NCBI GenBank assembly: GCA_030604325.1
Contig: JAUVWC010000012.1
Span: 1 to 10,533, forward strand
DNA: 10,533 bases
DNA from: Candidatus Zixiibacteriota bacterium
GTDB lineage: Bacteria; Blakebacterota; Blakebacteria; Blakebacterales; Blakebacteraceae
Reading direction: 5' to 3'
Positions 6,325-10,533 of this stretch are shown here, in pieces (position 1 is the stretch's first letter; every line of letters begins with the position of its first letter). A program made the position numbers and the translations under genes. Under the pieces are notes generated by a model. The model was not told where the DNA came from, made no database searches, and worked only from the letters and a program-made list of their open reading frames with translations.

Positions 6325-8607
6325 CTAGCCCCGACGGACTTGTTGAGTGATAACATTTCCGTCGAGGGCACTCCGGACGCAGTCTCTTACGTCGCCTAAT
6401 TCGAAGGGCTTGTAGAGAACACCCATAATCCCTGTGTGTTCTCCAATCAATGACGGATCAGGTACCATGCCGGCACTGGTAAGCAGTACCCGGGCATGGG
6501 GGACTACCCTGTGGAGGAGTTCGAAAGATTCAATGCCACCGCCCGGCAGCTCCTCAACCTCTATAATCAGCAACTCAGGTAATGGTGCGGTCTTGTCTGC
6601 TTTCGACTGGGCAAGCCGGGCTAGGCTGTACGTGAAATTTTCACGGCTCTCGACATGGTAGTCCAGCTCCTCCAGCATTCTGACAAGGGTTTCCCGTATC
6701 TCGTCGTTTCCATCCACCACCAGCAGACGCTCACCATGTCCTTTCCTCGGGTCACCAGGATAGGCGAGTTCACCGATCAGACGCTTGCTGGTGGCGGGCA
6801 GGATTAGTTCAAAGGTTGTAGAGACGCCGGGGTGACTATACACTTCAACGTAGCCGCCGTTGTTCTTCACGAATGTATCCACGATCGTAAGACCCAATCC
6901 CGTTCCCTTTCCACCGGGTTTGGTAGTGAAGAAGGGATCAAATATACGATCCAGATCGTCTACCGAAATACCTCTGCCCGTATCACGCACCGATACCAGC
7001 ACCCAGTCTCCTGGCGGGAGAGTGAAGCTCCTCTTAGGGGTGGGTATTTCCGTCAGGAATCGGCGGATTCCGATGGTAATCTTGCCTCCCCCCGGCATCG
7101 CATCTACCCCGTTAAGGATCAGGTTCACCAGCGCTTGTTCAAACTGAAGGTAATCTGCCTCTACTTCCGGTATTTCGGTTTGAAGTTCTGTCACCAGCCT
7201 AACCGTTTTAGGTATTGTGCGCTCCAGCATTTCTAATGTGTCTTCTACAAGCCTGCATGGATTCAGCACAACCGGTTGCTTGCTGCCGCCACGCGCAAAT
7301 GTCAATAGCCGCCTTACAAGTTCACCGGCGCTGGTAGCGGCACGTTCTATTCGGGTGGCATGCTCAACCACCAGGGGATCCTCGCTGCGCTTTATCTTCA
7401 GCATCTGTGTCCACGGCAGAATAATGCTGAGGATATTGTTGAAGTCGTGGGTGAGTCCGCTGGCCAGGGAACCGAGGCTCTCGAGCCGCTGGGTTTTCAT
7501 CAACTGACCTTGAAGCTGAACCACCTCTGTAATATCCCTTATCACCGAAACGGTACCAACAAGGCTGCCGCTTTCATCCTTGAGATAGCTGAGGGTTAAA
7601 CTGGTCGTCAGTGTATCCTCATCGCCCTTCAGCATCTCGGCCTGGTAGTTCCTTATCGATTCTCCCTGTTTCAGGAGTACCGACAGGTTCTTCCACTCAT
7701 CCTCACCCAGAACGAAGAGTTCCCCTATAGGCAGCCCAATTATCTCGTCTGCCCAGCGTTGGAACATTGCCTCCGCCCCCGGACTGAAATAGGTCACGAA
7801 ACCGTCTGGATCGGTGGCGATGATGGCATCACCGGTAGAGGCGACAAGTGTGTCGGCAAAGCGGGATGGGACAAATGTCAGGACCCGGAATCGCTGGATG
7901 ATGTAGACCATGATGACAGCATTAATGATACTGACTTGAGCAGCCATTTCAGGCAGTTCCACTCCCATTATGGGAAACACCCCGGCGGTGAGTGTGGCCA
8001 CTATGATGGGCAGAACAGTGCCGGCAAGGATGTAAAGGGTGGCCTGGCGTTCATGACCTGCGCCGAGAGTCTTAACGCGCCTTGTGAATACCAGCGCGCC
8101 TGCCACCCACTCGAGGGCGATATAAGCCACAAGCGGGTAGAAAGCGAGACCGACGGCGGGGCGGTTTTCCCACCCGTAAGTATCTATGTCAGGATAGACG
8201 GTCCGGGTGAACCAGATGAGTCCCAGAAAAATGAGCGGAGGAACGTAGAGTATTGCACGAAGCCAGATCTGTTTCAGCAGATGGCTCTGCTCACTGTATA
8301 AGAGTGAAAAGCGTAGATAGACACTCCCTACACACACATAACCCAGTGCCTCGACGCGAACCCAGAACATGGCGCTTTCCGGAGTTCCTGCCAATCGCAT
8401 GAAGAACTCTCCGATACTCCACATGGCAAAGCATATCCCGAGGTAGGCCAGGGATCGGTTAACTCGTGAACGGGAGTCTTTCCCGATGACGAATGCGGCC
8501 AGTGCCACATTGGCCAACCCGGAGATAAGGGAGAGCATGTTTATGATGTGTATATCACCCATTGCAGTTAAATGGTGACAGGAAGGAGGATAGACGTCAA
8601 GAGGCAT
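6325..8607 (-). CDS. 7TM hybrid histidine kinase with PAS and degenerate receiver domain
   Basis: The protein has 760 residues from the ATG at 8607. This start was chosen because AAGAG lies 7 bases upstream (8615-8619); inner ATGs at 8562 and 8538 lack such a site but would also fit the family. About seven membrane segments lie between residues 21 and 238 (histidine-kinase 7TM type). A PAS domain follows (249-360: GDAIIATDPDGFVTYFSPGAE, ending VIRDIT). The dimerisation domain has phospho-acceptor His387 in GLTHDFNNIL. The ATPase domain has the N-box VNLILNGVDAM, DTGRGI (542-547), FDPFFTTK and GKGTGLGL. The C-terminal receiver (about 625-748) keeps acidic Asp632, Thr710 and Lys733. However, the phospho-acceptor position in LLIIEVEELP is Glu683 (GAG, 6559-6561), so it probably cannot be phosphorylated normally. 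No partner response regulator is present in the window. As first gene of the operon it may tune the adjacent oxoamine pathway; its ligand is unknown. Confidence 0.9.
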   Translation of the reverse strand: MPLDVYPPSCHHLTAMGDIHIINMLSLISGLANVALAAFVIGKDSRSRVNRSLAYLGICFAMWSIGEFFMRLAGTPESAMFWVRVEALGYVCVGSVYLRFSLLYSEQSHLLKQIWLRAILYVPPLIFLGLIWFTRTVYPDIDTYGWENRPAVGLAFYPLVAYIALEWVAGALVFTRRVKTLGAGHERQATLYILAGTVLPIIVATLTAGVFPIMGVELPEMAAQVSIINAVIMVYIIQRFRVLTFVPSRFADTLVASTGDAIIATDPDGFVTYFSPGAEAMFQRWADEIIGLPIGELFVLGEDEWKNLSVLLKQGESIRNYQAEMLKGDEDTLTTSLTLSYLKDESGSLVGTVSVIRDITEVVQLQGQLMKTQRLESLGSLASGLTHDFNNILSIILPWTQMLKIKRSEDPLVVEHATRIERAATSAGELVRRLLTFARGGSKQPVVLNPCRLVEDTLEMLERTIPKTVRLVTELQTEIPEVEADYLQFEQALVNLILNGVDAMPGGGKITIGIRRFLTEIPTPKRSFTLPPGDWVLVSVRDTGRGISVDDLDRIFDPFFTTKPGGKGTGLGLTIVDTFVKNNGGYVEVYSHPGVSTTFELILPATSKRLIGELAYPGDPRKGHGERLLVVDGNDEIRETLVRMLEELDYHVESRENFTYSLARLAQSKADKTAPLPELLIIEVEELPGGGIESFELLHRVVPHARVLLTSAGMVPDPSLIGEHTGIMGVLYKPFELGDVRDCVRSALDGNVITQQVRRG

Positions 8608-8640
8608 GAATCCGCTCTTATGAAGCTCCCTTTTTCAGGA

Positions 8641-8646
8641 TATAGT
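8641..8646 (+). promoter_or_regulatory. Possible -10 element for the classical SDR gene
   Basis: TATAGT matches five of six bases of the sigma-70 -10 consensus and would start transcription about 45 bases before the ATG at 8698. The matching -35 position (8618-8623, TTATGA) is poor. On the opposite strand, TTGACG (8600-8595) with CACCAT 17 bases further on is an even weaker candidate for the kinase operon. This short AT-richer gap must nevertheless serve both divergent units. Confidence 0.3.
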
Positions 8647-8650
8647 ATCA

Positions 8651-8681
8651 GGGATTCTCCATCCGGTCTGAGGAGTCTCCC
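8651..8681 (+). other. Imperfect inverted repeat in the leader of the classical SDR
   Basis: GGGATTCTCC (8651-8660) and GGAGTCTCCC (8672-8681) can pair as two four-base stems separated by a 2x2 mismatch, with an 11-base loop. It ends four bases before the ribosome-binding site of the SDR, so it could be a regulator site or a translation-modulating hairpin. A chance occurrence is quite possible. Confidence 0.25.
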
Positions 8682-8684
8682 GTC

Positions 8685-8690
8685 AGGAGA
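8685..8690 (+). promoter_or_regulatory. Shine-Dalgarno site deciding the SDR start
   Basis: AGGAGA lies seven bases before the ATG at 8698. This start places the Rossmann glycine motif at residues 14-21, as in classical SDRs. The frame is open upstream to an ATG at 8572, but that would add 42 residues unlike any SDR. The strong purine run at 8579-8589 is too far from any in-frame ATG (8620 is about 30 bases on). Confidence 0.7.
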
Positions 8691-8697
8691 TTTATGT

Positions 8698-9498
8698 ATG
8701 TTGAGAGATATCTTTGCGGAAAAGCGTGCACTGAGGACGGGTGCCAGTGGTGGTATCGGTAGCTGTATCGTCCGACGATTGACCGCCTCTGGCGCACTCG
8801 TGGGTCTCGTGGCCAGGCGTCGGAGTCCCCTGGAGGAGCTCCAGAAGGAGATAATCCGTGCCGGCGGAACGGCAATAGTGGCCCCTGCCGACGTGACTGA
8901 CCGCGCCGCCCTGCTTGGTGCTATCGATACAGTTCGAGACGCATGGGGTGGAATCGACATCGCCGTTGCCTGTGCCGGCACCTATGTGCGTGGTGAAGTA
9001 ATGGATAGTGATCCATCTATTCACGAGGATCAGTGGCGTACCAGTTATCTTGGTACTCTTTACCTGTTTCAGGAAGTTATCCCTGCGATGCTGGAGCGGG
9101 GTTGGGGGCGTCTAGGACTGGTCTCTTCGGTGATTGGATTTAAAGGGATGCCCAGGGAGTCGGCCTATGCCGCTGGAAAAGCTGCCGAGGCAGGCATGGC
9201 GGGCATCCTGCGTCAGGAGCTCCACGGCACCGATGTCTTCCTGAGCACTGTCCACCCTTCCAGAACGGACACACCGATGATAGCAGCCCTTGAGGTACCA
9301 CTGATCTCCCGCAAAATATCTCCGGATAGAGTGGCCCGGGCTTTGCTCAAGGGGATGCGGAGAAAGAAGCCTTATGTAATTGTGCCGTCCATAGGGCCGC
9401 GAATGCTATGGGCAGTGGAAATGTTGAGCCCCCGTCTTGCAGACACTATCGTCCGTTGGTTTCGACTATCAGGGTGGATTACCGGTGAGGAGGATTAA
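8698..9498 (+). CDS. Classical short-chain dehydrogenase/reductase, ketosphinganine-reductase-like
   Basis: The 266-residue protein has the classical SDR layout. TGASGGIG (14-21) binds the dinucleotide; VARRRSP after the second beta-strand suggests NADPH; ADVTD (64-68) contacts adenine; the active site has Ser143/Ser144, Tyr157 and Lys161 in YAAGK. A C-terminal segment (about 228-260, hydrophobic and basic) may associate with membrane. The motif YLGTLY (117-122) and HPSRTDTPM (186-194) recall 3-ketodihydrosphingosine reductases, which have NYLG and TDTP at these places. Here the active-site Asn of that motif is Ser116, NNAG reads ACAG (91-94), and the usual Val before TG is Arg13. It is divergent from the kinase-oxoamine synthase-SDR operon, so reduction of the amino-ketone product is a reasonable guess. 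The family is large, and other carbonyl substrates are possible. Confidence 0.82.
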   Translation: MLRDIFAEKRALRTGASGGIGSCIVRRLTASGALVGLVARRRSPLEELQKEIIRAGGTAIVAPADVTDRAALLGAIDTVRDAWGGIDIAVACAGTYVRGEVMDSDPSIHEDQWRTSYLGTLYLFQEVIPAMLERGWGRLGLVSSVIGFKGMPRESAYAAGKAAEAGMAGILRQELHGTDVFLSTVHPSRTDTPMIAALEVPLISRKISPDRVARALLKGMRRKKPYVIVPSIGPRMLWAVEMLSPRLADTIVRWFRLSGWITGEED

Positions 9499-9564
9499 TG
9501 CGATGCAGGCAATAGTCAAATACCAGCCAGGTGACGGGTACATCGGGTTGCTCACTCGTCTATC

Positions 9565-10533
9565 CTACACGACGTTGTATTCGAAGATCTCCCGCCCCTC
9601 GTGGAATCGGGCGAGGTCCAGCGGCGAGATGTCCAGGGTGTGGGCCGATCCGTCCAGGATCTCCTCGGCCAGCAGCAGGCCGCAGGCGGGTCCGTGCTGG
9701 AAGCCGTGGCCGCTGAAGCCGCCGATGCAGTAGAACCCCTCCACCTCGGTGATGCGTCCCAGAATGGGGTGTGCGTCCGGCGAGTTTTCGTACAGCCCGG
9801 CCCAGCGGCTGGCAATACCCGCTTTCTCCAGGATAGGCAGGCGCGTTATAGCAGCTTCCAGGTGGGTCAGTTCCCAGTTGGGATCTACCGACTGGTTAAA
9901 GCCGACGATCTCATCCGGGTTCGACATGCCGGTCAGAACGGCCGGCCCCTCACGGTGGAAGTAGAGAGAGCGGGCGAAGTCGATGATGAAGGGGAAGTCG
10001 GGCGGTATCTCGGGTATGGGAGTGGTGACGGTGATCTGGCGACGCACGGGGACGATGGGGATGTCTACGCCGGCCATCCTGCCTATCTCTGCCGCCCACG
10101 GTCCGGCGGCGTTGACGACTATCGGCGTTGCTATCTCTCCCCGGTCGGTGATTATACCTTGCACCCGGCCGCCTTCGACGCGTGTACCGGTCACTTCCAC
10201 GTCGTTCAGCAGTCTGGCTCCGAGCCGCCGCGCTCCTGATACGCAACCCTGAACCACGCCGCCCGGGTCGGCCAGGCCTTCGCGGTTGTGGAAGGTACCG
10301 GCCAGTACGCCCTCAAGATCCAGGAGCGGTGCTACGGCGGCGATCCCGTCCGGCTCCAGCCACTCTGTCTCCACACCCAGCCGGTGCTGCATCGCCACAT
10401 TCCCCCGGAAGACCTCCACATCCTCCTCGTCGGTGAGCAGGAAGAGGTAGCCGCAGTAACGCAGGTCGATCGGCTGGTCCAGCTCCTCCTCGAAACGGTC
10501 CAGCATCGGCAGGCTGAGCAGCGAGAGGCGGAC
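9565..10533 (-). CDS. FAD-dependent amine/amino-acid oxidoreductase (DAO / sarcosine oxidase beta type), 5' end missing
   Basis: The frame is open to the window edge and encodes the last 322 residues; an internal Met at 10506 is not the true start, because the N-terminal GxGxxG FAD motif (roughly 60-80 residues) lies outside the window. Family features: NAAGPWA (141-147, FAD-binding strand after the second Rossmann part), the segment VPVRRQITVTTPIPE (161-175), RWAGLYENSPDAHPILG (243-259) and the C-terminal FAD loop GFSGHGFQHGPACG (272-285). These match the beta-subunit-like sarcosine/proline/glycine dehydrogenases and D-amino-acid dehydrogenases, which oxidise secondary or primary amines of small amino acids. 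The exact substrate cannot be told. It converges on the classical SDR, leaving a 66-base gap (9499-9564) in which no clear terminator is seen. Composition looks more GC-rich than the central cluster. Confidence 0.87.
   Translation of the reverse strand, partial: VRLSLLSLPMLDRFEEELDQPIDLRYCGYLFLLTDEEDVEVFRGNVAMQHRLGVETEWLEPDGIAAVAPLLDLEGVLAGTFHNREGLADPGGVVQGCVSGARRLGARLLNDVEVTGTRVEGGRVQGIITDRGEIATPIVVNAAGPWAAEIGRMAGVDIPIVPVRRQITVTTPIPEIPPDFPFIIDFARSLYFHREGPAVLTGMSNPDEIVGFNQSVDPNWELTHLEAAITRLPILEKAGIASRWAGLYENSPDAHPILGRITEVEGFYCIGGFSGHGFQHGPACGLLLAEEILDGSAHTLDISPLDLARFHEGREIFEYNVV

Noticed and set aside
7759..8301. Plus-strand open frame of 180 codons opposite the kinase membrane region
   Set aside because: The reverse strand encodes well-ordered membrane helices and a PAS domain; this frame has no recognisable domain.
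8572..8697. Upstream ATG start (8572) for the classical SDR
   Set aside because: It would add 42 non-homologous residues without a ribosome site; ATG 8698 has AGGAGA at good spacing.
9601..10239. Plus-strand open frame of 212 codons opposite the FAD oxidoreductase
   Set aside because: It is the shadow of a clear DAO-family frame in GC-rich DNA and shows no family motif.

Overview
The window looks like a chromosomal piece from an uncultivated, moderately GC-rich Gram-negative bacterium. It encodes a lipoprotein with a 6-bladed beta-propeller, a secreted family S15 hydrolase, a Dcp-type M3 peptidase and a 7TM hybrid histidine kinase. This mixture is familiar from Gemmatimonadota-like, Latescibacterota-like and related environmental genomes, but that placement is an inference; there is no rRNA or marker gene here. 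No tRNA, rRNA, CRISPR array, insertion sequence or integrase was recognised.

Left part (1-3905, plus strand): the 3' end of an M3-family zinc peptidase (Dcp/thimet-type), apparently broken by a single-base deletion near 450/451; a beta-propeller lipoprotein (686-1936); and a secreted alpha/beta hydrolase (2025-3905). The hydrolase keeps not only the Ser/Asp/His triad but also the three acidic residues that define alpha-amino-acid ester hydrolases. All three genes fit peptide or amino-acid-derivative handling in the cell envelope.

Central part (4021-9498): a tight minus-strand operon read in the order hybrid histidine kinase (8607-6325), alpha-oxoamine synthase (6309-5026) and extended SDR/NAD-epimerase-like protein (5013-4021), with gaps of only 15 and 12 bases. 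Divergent from it, across about 90 bases, is a classical SDR (8698-9498) with some resemblance to 3-ketosphinganine reductases. An alpha-oxoamine synthase with two candidate ketone-reducing or nucleotide-binding SDRs is the enzyme set expected for building a sphingoid-type long-chain amino alcohol or a similar amino-ketone metabolite. A membrane sensor kinase is the first gene of the same transcription unit. This is the most interesting system in the window. Three of its proteins have substitutions at textbook catalytic positions: Glu for the receiver phospho-acceptor Asp, Phe for the SDR Tyr, and Ser for the SDR Asn.

Right end (9565-10533, minus strand): the C-terminal four fifths or so of an FAD-dependent amine/amino-acid oxidoreductase (sarcosine oxidase beta / DAO family), running off the window edge. 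It converges on the classical SDR. By eye this gene and the left part look more GC-rich than the central cluster; this was not computed.
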